Source: Flavobacteriales bacterium UBA2669 (lineage in GTDB: Bacteria > Bacteroidota > Bacteroidia > Flavobacteriales_E > Vicingaceae). Taken from it: a DNA stretch of 64,000 bases. Of this stretch, positions 53,548 to 62,021 are shown piece after piece (positions within the stretch are counted from its first letter, which is position 1; each line of letters starts with the position of its first letter). A program made the translations under genes and the position numbers. The notes under the pieces were generated by a model that was not told where the DNA came from, ran no database searches, and saw only the letters and a list, made by a program, of their open reading frames with translations. The stretch covers positions 893,786-957,785 of the forward strand of contig DEMN01000012.1 in NCBI GenBank assembly GCA_002359215.1. The letters run 5' to 3'.

Positions 53548-55440
53548 TTAAATCAATTCCAAACTACGTTTGATAAATTTAGTTAGCTCCTCGCCTTTCA
53601 GCATGTTTTGCGAAAGCATGGCTAAATCAGCAGTCTGCTTGGTAATTTCTTTTTGCTTCGTTGCATCTTTCTCATTCAAAATTTTAGTGATGATAGGATG
53701 ATTAGCATTTACCACTAAATTGTAAGAATCAGGCATTGCACCACCAAACATATTCATTCCTCCACCAACTTTACTCATGTCTTTCATTCTACGCATAAAC
53801 TCCGGCTGAACAATCGTCATAGGCTGATCTGTTTCATTCATACTTTCAAAAAGTACGGTAAACTTTTCTTTTGGAACTACTTCTTCAATAATTGGTTTTA
53901 GCTTTTCTTGTTCTTTATCAGATAATTTAGAAGGAATTTTTTCATCCTTGTTTATTAATTTATCAATAGTATCCGCATCTATACGAGCAAAAGTGCTGTC
54001 TTTTACCGTTTGCTCTAACTTACCCACTAAGTGAGCAGTAAGTGCTGTATCTAACACAATTACTTCGTAACCTTTATTGGTAGCTGCTTCTATAAACGAA
54101 TGTTGCTCTTCTACATCACTAGCATATAAAAACACAATTTTGTTGTCTTTATCTGTTTGTAAGGGTTTGATTTTCTCGGTAAGCTCATCCATGGTATAAT
54201 ACTTACCATCTGTTGTTTTGTATAAAGCGAATTTCTGAGCTCTCTCAAAGAACTTCTCATCTGAAAGCATCCCATACTCTATAAACACTTTAATATCGTC
54301 CCATTTTTGCTCAAAATCTGCTCTATCGTTTTTAAATAACTCTTCTAGCTTATCAGCTACTTTTTTAGAAATATGGCTCGAAATCTTTTTAACTGCTCCA
54401 TCAGCTTGTAAGTAAGAACGAGAAACATTTAACGGAATATCAGGAGAATCGATAACTCCATGTAACAACATTAAGAAATCAGGTACAATTCCTTCAACAG
54501 AATCGGTAATAAACACCTGGCGAGAATACAATTGAATTTTATCTCGCTGTACTTCCATGTTAGGTTTTATCTTAGGAAAATACAAAATCCCCGTTAAGTT
54601 AAAAGGATAATCCACATTCAAATGTATGTGAAACAAAGACTCTTCAAAATTCATTGGATACAACTCTCTGTAGAAGTCTTTATAATCTTTGTCCTCTAAG
54701 CTTGATGGCGTTTTCGTCCATGCTGGTGATGGATTATTAACAATATTATCTACCTCTTTTTTAACTTGATCTACATTGCCATCTTTATCTTTTTTACCTT
54801 CTTTATTGTCCTCATAAATAGTTTTAGTGCCAAATTTTATAGCAATTGGCATAAACTTACAGTATTTTTCTAATAAAGATGAAATTCTATGTTCTTCTAA
54901 AAACTCAGTAGAATCTTCTGCAATGTGCAAGATGATATCTGTTCCACGAGTTTCTTTATTGCCTTGTTTTAAACTATATTCAGGACTACCATCACACTCC
55001 CAATGAGCAGCAGGTTCGTCTTTGTAGTTTTTAGAAATGATTTCTACCCTTTCAGCAACCATAAAAGAAGAGTAAAAACCTAAACCGAATTTACCAATAA
55101 TGTTTTGTGTATCAGTTTTATCTTTGAATTTACTAACAAACTCTTCAGCACCCGAAAAAGCAATTTGATTAATGTATTTTTTAATCTCCTCATCACTCAT
55201 ACCAATACCTTTGTCGCTAATGGTAAGTGTTTTGGCAGCTTTATCCAGCTTCACTTCTATGGTATCATCACCAATTTCGCCTTTAAACTCGCCCAAGGCA
55301 CTTAACGAATGTAGCTTTTTAGTCGCATCCGTAGCATTAGCGATCAATTCTCTTAAAAATATTTCGTGATCTGAGTATAAGAATTTTTTAATAATGGGAA
55401 AGATGTTCTCCGTTTGAACCTTAATTTTTCCTTTTGCCAT
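53548..55440 (-). CDS. htpG: Hsp90-family chaperone
   Basis: A 630-residue protein. The GHKL ATPase motifs are visible: 'FLRELIANATDATKKL' (Glu and Asn), 'DKGIGMS', and 'IGKFGLGFYSSFMVAERV'. The middle and dimerisation domains follow. It assists folding under stress. No neighbours are in operon. Confidence 0.96.
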   Translation of the reverse strand: MAKGKIKVQTENIFPIIKKFLYSDHEIFLRELIANATDATKKLHSLSALGEFKGEIGDDTIEVKLDKAAKTLTISDKGIGMSDEEIKKYINQIAFSGAEEFVSKFKDKTDTQNIIGKFGLGFYSSFMVAERVEIISKNYKDEPAAHWECDGSPEYSLKQGNKETRGTDIILHIAEDSTEFLEEHRISSLLEKYCKFMPIAIKFGTKTIYEDNKEGKKDKDGNVDQVKKEVDNIVNNPSPAWTKTPSSLEDKDYKDFYRELYPMNFEESLFHIHLNVDYPFNLTGILYFPKIKPNMEVQRDKIQLYSRQVFITDSVEGIVPDFLMLLHGVIDSPDIPLNVSRSYLQADGAVKKISSHISKKVADKLEELFKNDRADFEQKWDDIKVFIEYGMLSDEKFFERAQKFALYKTTDGKYYTMDELTEKIKPLQTDKDNKIVFLYASDVEEQHSFIEAATNKGYEVIVLDTALTAHLVGKLEQTVKDSTFARIDADTIDKLINKDEKIPSKLSDKEQEKLKPIIEEVVPKEKFTVLFESMNETDQPMTIVQPEFMRRMKDMSKVGGGMNMFGGAMPDSYNLVVNANHPIITKILNEKDATKQKEITKQTADLAMLSQNMLKGEELTKFIKRSLELI

Positions 55441-55705
55441 AGTCTTTTAATTTTTAAGTTTAACAGTTTTCTCTTTAGTCAAACCACATGCCACCACCTA
55501 TTTAATGACAGATTGACTAATTAAACCCAAAACGATTGTAAAATGACTGACATTTTTTCAATTTAATAGCCACGAATGCACCAATAATAGATTTTAATCA
55601 GGTAGATTCATAGTGTTATAGCTATTAGAAATTTACACTCAAGTAGCAATAAATAACATAAAAACTATAAAAAGTCCGATTGAATTACTACATTTGGGAT
55701 AAAGA
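55441..55705. other. Gene-free stretch before the cassette
   Basis: No convincing gene. It holds 'GCCACGAATGCACCAATAAT' near 55570, a word seen in inverse form ('ATTCGTGCATTCGTAA') near 56966, so the cassette region is framed by a small dispersed word. Nothing else stands out. Confidence 0.35.
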
Positions 55706-55749
55706 TACAATGCGGATAAACGTACCGGTACGTTTATCCGGTTGTTGTA
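55706..55749. repeat. Long perfect palindrome, attC-like upstream cassette end
   Basis: A 28-bp perfect palindrome (55713-55740; half-arm CGGATAAACGTACC) is framed by TACAA (55706-55710) and TTGTA (55745-55749), extending the stem. Directly after it comes GTTGTAGGGC (55744-55753), which resembles the R' end of integron attC sites. Confidence 0.55.
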
Positions 55750-55768
55750 GGGCATTTGAAAAAAGACA

Positions 55769-56544
55769 ATGAAGTACAAGAATTATAAATCGGCAATTCA
55801 CAATTTCACTCATTCTTTCATGAGCATTGACTACATGAAAAGTGGACGACTTTCTGTGAACGTTTTAATTGACTTGTACAACCTTGGACTTGAAACTAAG
55901 ACAACGTTTGATATTATCAACAAGACCATACAACCCGACAAAGCTGAATCAAAGGAAAGTAAACAGTTGCTAAATGATTATTTGGATTGGCTGCCAGAAC
56001 ACTTTTCAAATCACAACTGCGACTTGACCAAATTGGAGAAATTAGAAACAACCATTTGGACTGACTTCGACTCAGCATTTTCACCACCAAGAATGTATGA
56101 TACAATTGAATTTACGGTCAACGCTTTGACAATTTGGAAAGCTGACGGACGAGAAGAACAAACAATTGAGATTTCGCAGACCGAGTTGATAAAGAAGAAT
56201 TTTTTGAAATTGAGAATTCCTGAAATGAAATTAAAAAGGAAATCATAAAGGAAATAGTCATTAATGACCAGAATGAACTTCTTTTAAAAGTAATTGGAGA
56301 AGGCAACCCTATGTACCAGTACGTTTATCGCGAAGCTGCGGGAGTATATTGGGACGAAATTCAAAAGGCTTTCAAATCTACACCGATGAACGAATGGACT
56401 ATTTCAGAGTGGTTCCTTCACATTAAGGACATTGTGAAATCAGGATTGAATGTTGAGTTGAAAGTTGATACAAATGTTGATTGGAGAAGTATTCCAAACG
56501 AAGAAATAACTAGAATAAAAAACGCCCTACAACATGGTGTATAG
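55769..56544 (+). pseudogene. Frameshifted cassette gene of unknown function
   Basis: Two frames join into one protein. The first runs from ATG 55769 to a stop at 56246 (159 codons, 'MKYKNYKSAIHNFTHSFMSI'). At about 56224 the reading continues, shifted to the +2 frame, as 'NEIKKEIIKEIVINDQNELL' and on to 'ALQHGV' with a stop at 56542. The break falls in an A-rich run (AAATGAAATTAAAAAGG), so it is a real frameshift, a slippage site or a sequence error. Combined length would be about 255 residues. No family is recognised; it has no signal peptide. It fills the cassette between the two attC-like sites. Confidence 0.5.
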
Positions 56545-56589
56545 TGCATACCCTGCGGGATACGCACCATACACAGACCGTTATAACAC
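56524..56589. repeat. attC-like site at the right end of the cassette
   Basis: GCCCTACAAC (56524-56533) is followed by an imperfect hairpin (GTGTAT/ATACAC, GTGC/GCAC, CCC/GGG, with unpaired bases on one side) and then CGTTATAAC. GCCCTACAAC is the exact reverse complement of GTTGTAGGGC at the cassette's own left end, which is what an integron cassette shows because the circular form joins these halves. The R'-type sequence departs from GTTRRRY, so the call is tentative. Confidence 0.5.
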
Positions 56590-57000
56590 ATAGAGCAAAC
56601 ATGAAAAGTAATTTTCATTTTATCCCAACTAAGATTCCTGATAATTTTTTTTTCAAAAATTTCAGGAATGACGTTTGGGGTAGTTTTGTACTGATGCGTC
56701 TAATATTTAGTATTGCCGTGTTCTGAACTTCATTCCTGTGTAGTGTAACGGAAACAGGAATTTTTATCATTTCAACCAAAAAGGCTTCCAATAATTTTAT
56801 TTACATCTTAAAAATTTCATGAACGGCATTTCATTTTTGATTGATTTTGTCTTTCAGGAAAAACCCATCTTAATATTAATTCTAAATAATAATTCAATCC
56901 ACTATTTAACTTTCAGTTTACAAAAAGATAGTTACTTCCTGTATGACAAATGCTATACTAAAACATTCGTGCATTCGTAACATCCAAAAAACAATAAACA
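56545..57000. other. Gene-free stretch with palindromes
   Basis: No convincing gene. It holds copy 3 of the dispersed hairpin (56634-56673) and an ATTCCTGT/ACAGGAAT hairpin (56733-56762), and 'CATTCGTGCATTCGTAAC' near 56965. Confidence 0.4.
56634..56673. repeat. Dispersed intergenic hairpin, copy 3 (CCTGA/TCAGG stem)
   Basis: ATTCCTGATAATTTTT faces AAAAATT with TCAGGAAT, followed by GACG. Relative to copies at 24684 and 36945 the stem bases change on both arms together. Confidence 0.6.
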
Positions 57001-57252
57001 TTACAAATGTAAACAGTAATTCTACCTAAAAAGAATTAAAATAGTATACCATACATTACAAATGTAACGCAGTAATATCATCTTATATGAATTTACAATC
57101 CTTAATTTTAATAATCAGATATTTAACATAAGTTACATAAAGTAAAAATATAAGTTGAAATACGGCTTTTATAAATAATTTACATTTGTAACATGCCTAA
57201 CTAAAAACTTATGTTTACATTTGTAACATTAATTGTGATTTACAATTGTAAC
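57001..57252. promoter_or_regulatory. Array of five TTACAWWTGTAA operators upstream of the Xre gene
   Basis: TTACAAATGTAA (57001, 57056), TTACATTTGTAA (57180, 57215) and TTACAATTGTAA (57240) occur within 252 bp, each a 12-bp palindrome; the last four are followed by C. The last ends 13 nt before the ATG at 57266. Two of the copies contain TACATTTG, a -7 box (57181-57188 and 57216-57223), so operator and promoter overlap. Autoregulation is the natural reading. Confidence 0.65.
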
Positions 57253-57265
57253 ACTCTAAAAAAAC

Positions 57266-57634
57266 ATGAATATTACTGAAAGATTGCAATACATTATGAA
57301 GCTAAATAATTTATCAGCTTCTGCTTTTGCCGACAAAATTGAAGTGCAACGTTCGAGTATTTCTCATATACTTTCCGGACGAAATAAACCTAGTTTAGAA
57401 TTTATTCAAAAAGTATTAGCTGCTTTTCCAAAAGTGAGTTCTGATTGGTTACTGACAGGAAATACCGCTACCAACGAAAGTATTCCTACTAATCAGGTAG
57501 AAATTGCTCCTAATTCGACTTACCACCCCTCCTCCTCTCCTACATCATCCAATAAAAATGAAAGCGATAAAAAAATTCAAAAAATAGTGGTCTTTTATTC
57601 CGATAATACTTTTGAAGAGTTTCATCAGTTATAG
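57266..57634 (+). CDS. Small Xre-family transcriptional regulator
   Basis: A 122-residue protein. Residues 1-65 are a helix-turn-helix domain ('LQYIMKLNNLSASAFADKI', 'VQRSSISHILSGRNKPSLE', 'PKVSSDWLLTG'). A Ser/Thr/Pro-rich linker and a short C-terminal strand segment ('KKIQKIVVFYSDNTFEEFHQL') follow. The five palindromes upstream suggest it binds its own promoter region. No toxin or phage gene is adjacent. Confidence 0.85.
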   Translation: MNITERLQYIMKLNNLSASAFADKIEVQRSSISHILSGRNKPSLEFIQKVLAAFPKVSSDWLLTGNTATNESIPTNQVEIAPNSTYHPSSSPTSSNKNESDKKIQKIVVFYSDNTFEEFHQL

Positions 57635-58017
57635 AATAAGTTTTAATTTTATCCGGTATTTTTATCTTTTCAAACTCTTGTAAAATGCTTCAGAAGCATA
57701 CTTACAAGAGAAAGACTCTGATAAAGGCCACACCAATTGCCAGTTGATTGAAAAAGAGTTTATAAATAAAGGTAGAAAAGTGACCAAATACAAAGGGAAT
57801 TGTATTTACGTTGTTCTATTCAAGATTACTTTATAAAAATCTGCAAAAGCAATGTAGATACAAAAACACTAAGAAAATACCTCTATAAAAGTATTGGCGT
57901 AGAAATGGAAGTAAGAGAAGGTATGTTGGGACATCTGTACAGATGATCTCGCCTACGCTCAAAGCAGGATTGGTACTTATGTGGTGATTAAAAAGATAGT
58001 GGATAAAACTCCCTCAT
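57635..58017. other. Gene-poor stretch with an ORF remnant
   Basis: The stretch between the Xre gene and hemE has one open frame without start codon (57684-57836, 50 codons, listed separately). The remainder has no recognisable coding or structural element. Confidence 0.35.
57684..57836 (+). pseudogene. Remnant reading frame of unknown origin
   Basis: Fifty codons without Met after an in-frame stop: 'NASEAYLQEKDSDKGHTNCQ' continuing to 'YKGNCIYVVLFKITL' and TAA. The residue mix looks protein-like, but no family is recognised and it may be chance. Confidence 0.25.
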
Positions 58018-59055
58018 TTACTTTCTTGTATATTCATGCACAAATTTGCACAACTGTTTTACATTTTCAACTGGCGTCCCTGGTAAAATACCGTGTCCTA
58101 AATTAAAAATATGGCCAGATTTCCCCTTTACAGAGTCTAATATCTTTTTAGTTTTGGCTTCAATAATATCCCAATCGGCAAATAAAGCAGTAGGATCTAA
58201 ATTGCCCTGTACTGCTACTTCGTAATTTAAGTCTTCCCAAGTTTTAGCAAGGTCGGTTTTCCAATCAATAGCAATAACATCAGGATTAGCTTTTCGTAAA
58301 CTCGGTATAAGGTGAGCTGAATTTACCCCCATAGAAATTAATGGAACCGTAGGATATTTTTCTTTCACCACCTGTATCATTTTTTCTACGTGTGGATAAA
58401 CGTACTCGTTGTAATCGTCAATATCTAAAGCACCCACCCAGCTGTCAAAAATTTGTACCGCCATTGCTCCACTTTCAATCTGAAAGTTTAAGTAATTCGC
58501 CATAACGGTACCTAATTTATCCATCAACAAGTGCCAAGCCTTACTTTCATTATACATAAAAGCTTTCATTCTTTCATAATTCTTAGATGGCCCACCTTCA
58601 ATCATGTAACTTGCTAAGGTAAACGGAGCTCCAACAAAACCAATACAAGGCACATTTAATTCCCCTTTTAAAATAGTTAATGCTTTACCGGTATACCACA
58701 TTTCTGTTGCAGGGTCGACCACTTTAAGTTTCTCCACATCAGCAACTGTTCGTATTGGATTATGAATTAATGGACCATAGCCTTTTTTATATTCAAAGCT
58801 TATTCCCATAGGTCCAAGTGGAATTAAAATATCCGAAAATATGATAGCGGAATCTAATTCAAATTGGTTGATAGGCAACAAAGTAACCTCTGCACTCACT
58901 TCCGGAATAGTACTGATTTCAATAATACTGTACTTTTCTTTAATTTTCATATATTCTTTTTGGTAGCGTCCAGCTTGACGAGCTAACCAAAGTGGTGTAT
59001 ATGGAGTTTCTTCTCTTCTACAAGCTTTTAAAAAATTATCGTTGAAAGTTGTCAT
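58018..59055 (-). CDS. hemE: Uroporphyrinogen decarboxylase
   Basis: A 345-residue enzyme that decarboxylates uroporphyrinogen III to coproporphyrinogen III in heme synthesis. Visible motifs: 'TPLWLARQAGRYQKEY' (PxWxMRQAGR type), 'FVGAPFTLASYMIEGG', 'IFDSWVGALDIDDYNEY', 'AIDWKTDL' and the C-terminal 'IFNLGHGILPGTPVENVKQL'. It is 13 nt after hemL. Confidence 0.96.
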   Translation of the reverse strand: MTTFNDNFLKACRREETPYTPLWLARQAGRYQKEYMKIKEKYSIIEISTIPEVSAEVTLLPINQFELDSAIIFSDILIPLGPMGISFEYKKGYGPLIHNPIRTVADVEKLKVVDPATEMWYTGKALTILKGELNVPCIGFVGAPFTLASYMIEGGPSKNYERMKAFMYNESKAWHLLMDKLGTVMANYLNFQIESGAMAVQIFDSWVGALDIDDYNEYVYPHVEKMIQVVKEKYPTVPLISMGVNSAHLIPSLRKANPDVIAIDWKTDLAKTWEDLNYEVAVQGNLDPTALFADWDIIEAKTKKILDSVKGKSGHIFNLGHGILPGTPVENVKQLCKFVHEYTRK

Positions 59056-59068
59056 TGTTTATTGTTTT

Positions 59069-60352
59069 TTATTTAGCTAATACCATAGCTGCTTTAATAC
59101 CTTTAATTAATTTTTCCATATCCTCATCAGAAATAACGGATGATAAAAACCAAGCTTCAAACTGACTTGGTGGAATATAAATACCATTTTCTATTAATCC
59201 CCAAAAGAATTTAGTAAACTTAGCGGTATTACACTCTTGAGCTTCTGTAAAATTGGTAATCTTTTTAGCAGAGAAAAATGGATTGATCATCGATCCAAAT
59301 CGATTTACTGTCAATGCTATACCATTTTCAGCAGCAGCATCTAACAAAGCTTTTTCAATAATAGCTGCTTGCTGATTAAACTTTTCGTAAGGGTTCTGAG
59401 CTTTTAATTCCGTTAGTGTAGCAATTCCGGCAGCCATTGCTACAGGATTTCCTGATAAGGTTCCTGCTTGATACATATCGCCTAAAGGAGAAACCATTTG
59501 CATAATTTCATTTCTTGCTCCATAAGCTCCCACGGGAAAACCACCTCCAACTACTTTACCCAAACAAGTAATGTCTGCCACTATACCCAACAATTCCTGA
59601 GCTCCACCAAATTTAGAGCGGAAACCTGTCATTACTTCATCTACTACCAACAAGATTCCTGCAGCTTTAGTAATTTCTCTTAACTCTTTAATAAAATGAT
59701 CAGAAGGCAATACTACCCCCATATTTCCGGCAATAGGCTCAATAAATACAGCTGCTACATCTTTGCATTCATTAATGTGTTTTTTTACAGACTCAATATT
59801 ATTGTACTCGGCAATTAAGGTATTTTTAACTGCATCAGCAGGCACCCCTTTACTTCCCGGAATACTTAGTGTTGCTAATCCGCTACCGGCAGCAACTAAT
59901 AAAGCGTCTGAATGTCCGTGATAACAACCGGCAAATTTTATAATATGATTTTTACCCGTATAAGCTCTTGCCAAACGAATAGCACTCAAAACTGCTTCTG
60001 TTCCTGAATTTACAAAACGAACCTTATCCATTCCCGGAAAGGCATTACACACCATTTCTGCTAAAACAATTTCATTTTCTGTGCTTGCACCAAAGGTAAA
60101 GCCTGTACAAACTTGTTTCTGTACTGCTTCTATTACCTTATTATTACCGTGACCTAAAATCATTGGCCCATAAGAAAGTACTAAATCAATGTATTCGTTA
60201 CCATCAACATCGTAAATTTTTGAGCCAAAAGCTCGTTCCATAAACAATGGATTTCCCCCTACTGATTTAAATGCCCTAACGGGCGAGTTTACTGCTCCTA
60301 CTAAATGTTGTTGTCCTTTACTATAAAGTGCTTGAGATTTGGTGTTGTTCAT
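59069..60352 (-). CDS. hemL: Glutamate-1-semialdehyde 2,1-aminomutase
   Basis: From the ATG at 60352 (an upstream in-frame Met at 60376 adds 8 residues), a 427-residue PLP enzyme that makes 5-aminolevulinate. 'GAVNSPVRAFKSVGGNPLF' opens it; 'VNSGTEAVLSAIRLARAYTG', 'FAGCYHGHSDALLVAAGSG', 'VDEVMTGFRSKFGGAQEL' and 'ITCLGKVVGGGFPVGAYGA' (PLP Lys) are all characteristic. It is in an operon with hemE. Confidence 0.96.
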   Translation of the reverse strand: MNNTKSQALYSKGQQHLVGAVNSPVRAFKSVGGNPLFMERAFGSKIYDVDGNEYIDLVLSYGPMILGHGNNKVIEAVQKQVCTGFTFGASTENEIVLAEMVCNAFPGMDKVRFVNSGTEAVLSAIRLARAYTGKNHIIKFAGCYHGHSDALLVAAGSGLATLSIPGSKGVPADAVKNTLIAEYNNIESVKKHINECKDVAAVFIEPIAGNMGVVLPSDHFIKELREITKAAGILLVVDEVMTGFRSKFGGAQELLGIVADITCLGKVVGGGFPVGAYGARNEIMQMVSPLGDMYQAGTLSGNPVAMAAGIATLTELKAQNPYEKFNQQAAIIEKALLDAAAENGIALTVNRFGSMINPFFSAKKITNFTEAQECNTAKFTKFFWGLIENGIYIPPSQFEAWFLSSVISDEDMEKLIKGIKAAMVLAK

Positions 60353-60450
60353 TAAAATATCATTTTTCGCAAACATGCGTTATTTTCGCTGCAAAAATAA
60401 GTTTTTATGAACGGATTATTGCTTTGGAAGCAGTAGTATTTATAAAAAAG

Positions 60451-61959
60451 TTATCCTGTTACCACTACTTTGGCGACACGCAAAGTAGAATTATTTTTTT
60501 CAATATGAATAAAATAAACTCCCTTTGGTAGTACAAGATTTGTTTGGAAATCATTATTATTTACTTGTTTGGTAAGGATAAGTTTTCCATCAATACTATA
60601 AACAGCTATTGAATTAATAATTTCTTCATGTAATATTGTTATATTACCATCATTACTCGGATTAGGATATATTTGAATTAATTTATCAATGTCATTTTCA
60701 TCTACTGAAGCTATTATGGTTGCCCAATCATCACCTATTTGAACGCCATCAATCAAAGAACTTTCAATTGTAAAATACACATCATAAAAACTATAATGTT
60801 TAAAACTATTTAATCCATAATAGGTATTGTATTCATAATCATACCCATTATCTGTTACATATCCCATTGAGCAATTTGAAGTGTCAAACAAATGTCCCAC
60901 AAAAGAATATTTACGATTAATAATAGTATCATCACTAACATAAGCTCCCGAAGTTTCATATAAATCTTTGTAATAATTACCCACCGAATAAACTCCAACA
61001 AAATTTTCAGCTGTCAAACTTGTTTCTAACACATAAACAGAACTTGACATTTCTAGACCTCTTAGATTTTCTCTATAAAATTTACTTGTAAAAGAAGAAG
61101 TATTACCCCCTCCAGTTGTAACTCTATCGAAATTATAAATGACAGAATCTGGAGTAATAAGAGAATTGGTTACAGAATCTTTATGGTATTTTGTATACCC
61201 CATGTGTAATGGACCTGCAATGGGCGAATGTTCTTTCCATATTATAACATCACCAACAGACAAATGAAAATAAGTTGAAAAATCAGGATAAGAAAAACCT
61301 GTTTTTATGTTAGTCGAATCTAACCCAACTAAGTTAAATGCTTGTTGGTTGTAATCTCTAAATGCTATTAATTGTTTAAAACCATAATTCTTTGATAAAA
61401 TAATAGTCAAACTATCATACACAGACGTTACAGGTGCTGAATTTTGAAACGCTTTTACAGAGAAAAACTTTAATGAATCGTTGATGTTTAATAACACATT
61501 TCCAACACCAACACTATCGCATGTAAATTCTAAGCGATTATAATTAGCAGAATTACTAATTGAAGCTATCCAAGTATCATTAGGTTGGCTTTCTGTTAAA
61601 AACAAAATAGAATCTGCCTGTCCTTGGTAAAGTTGATAAATAAAATATGTAGTATCATTTTTAAGTAGGATTGAATCTGGTCTTATATAGTACTTAGAAT
61701 AAATAGAATTTCCAATATTATGATTCACAACATCATAACACCCATTAAAATCACGATTAGTATAATTGGAATGCATCACTTTAAAGCTCCCATAGTCAAT
61801 TATGGTATCGTAATGAAATTGATGAAAAGTAGTATCGGCAGGATATGAATAACTTTCTTTAATTTGATAGTAAGCTTTTTGACTAGTATAAAAAGAACTC
61901 CACTGCGAATAAGCCAATTCTGAACAAAATAAAATACAAATGGCTAAAATAATTCTCAT
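60451..61959 (-). CDS. Large secreted protein with T9SS sorting domain
   Basis: About 502 residues from the ATG at 61959; a GTG at 61977 is in frame, but the ATG gives a better signal peptide ('IILAICILFCSELAYSQ'). The middle part is rich in Tyr, Asn, Asp and Ser without a known domain. The last ~80 residues ('KLIQIYPNPSNDGNITI' through 'LPKGVYFIHIEKNNSTLRVA') are a T9SS type A sorting domain. Surface-exposed; function unknown. Confidence 0.83.
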   Translation of the reverse strand: MRIILAICILFCSELAYSQWSSFYTSQKAYYQIKESYSYPADTTFHQFHYDTIIDYGSFKVMHSNYTNRDFNGCYDVVNHNIGNSIYSKYYIRPDSILLKNDTTYFIYQLYQGQADSILFLTESQPNDTWIASISNSANYNRLEFTCDSVGVGNVLLNINDSLKFFSVKAFQNSAPVTSVYDSLTIILSKNYGFKQLIAFRDYNQQAFNLVGLDSTNIKTGFSYPDFSTYFHLSVGDVIIWKEHSPIAGPLHMGYTKYHKDSVTNSLITPDSVIYNFDRVTTGGGNTSSFTSKFYRENLRGLEMSSSVYVLETSLTAENFVGVYSVGNYYKDLYETSGAYVSDDTIINRKYSFVGHLFDTSNCSMGYVTDNGYDYEYNTYYGLNSFKHYSFYDVYFTIESSLIDGVQIGDDWATIIASVDENDIDKLIQIYPNPSNDGNITILHEEIINSIAVYSIDGKLILTKQVNNNDFQTNLVLPKGVYFIHIEKNNSTLRVAKVVVTG

Positions 61960-62021
61960 GATTATTGATTTAAACACGTGTTATCTTCAACGAAATTAAT
62001 CGCTTATAAGTTTCTATTTTA

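Noticed and set aside
57001..57252. CRISPR array
   Set aside because: Repeats are only 12-13 bp palindromes with irregular spacing (13 to 124 nt), and no cas genes are nearby.
61973..61982. AACACGTGTT palindrome as an operator
   Set aside because: A single short palindrome 14 nt upstream of a gene start has no second copy or known regulator here, so it was not listed.
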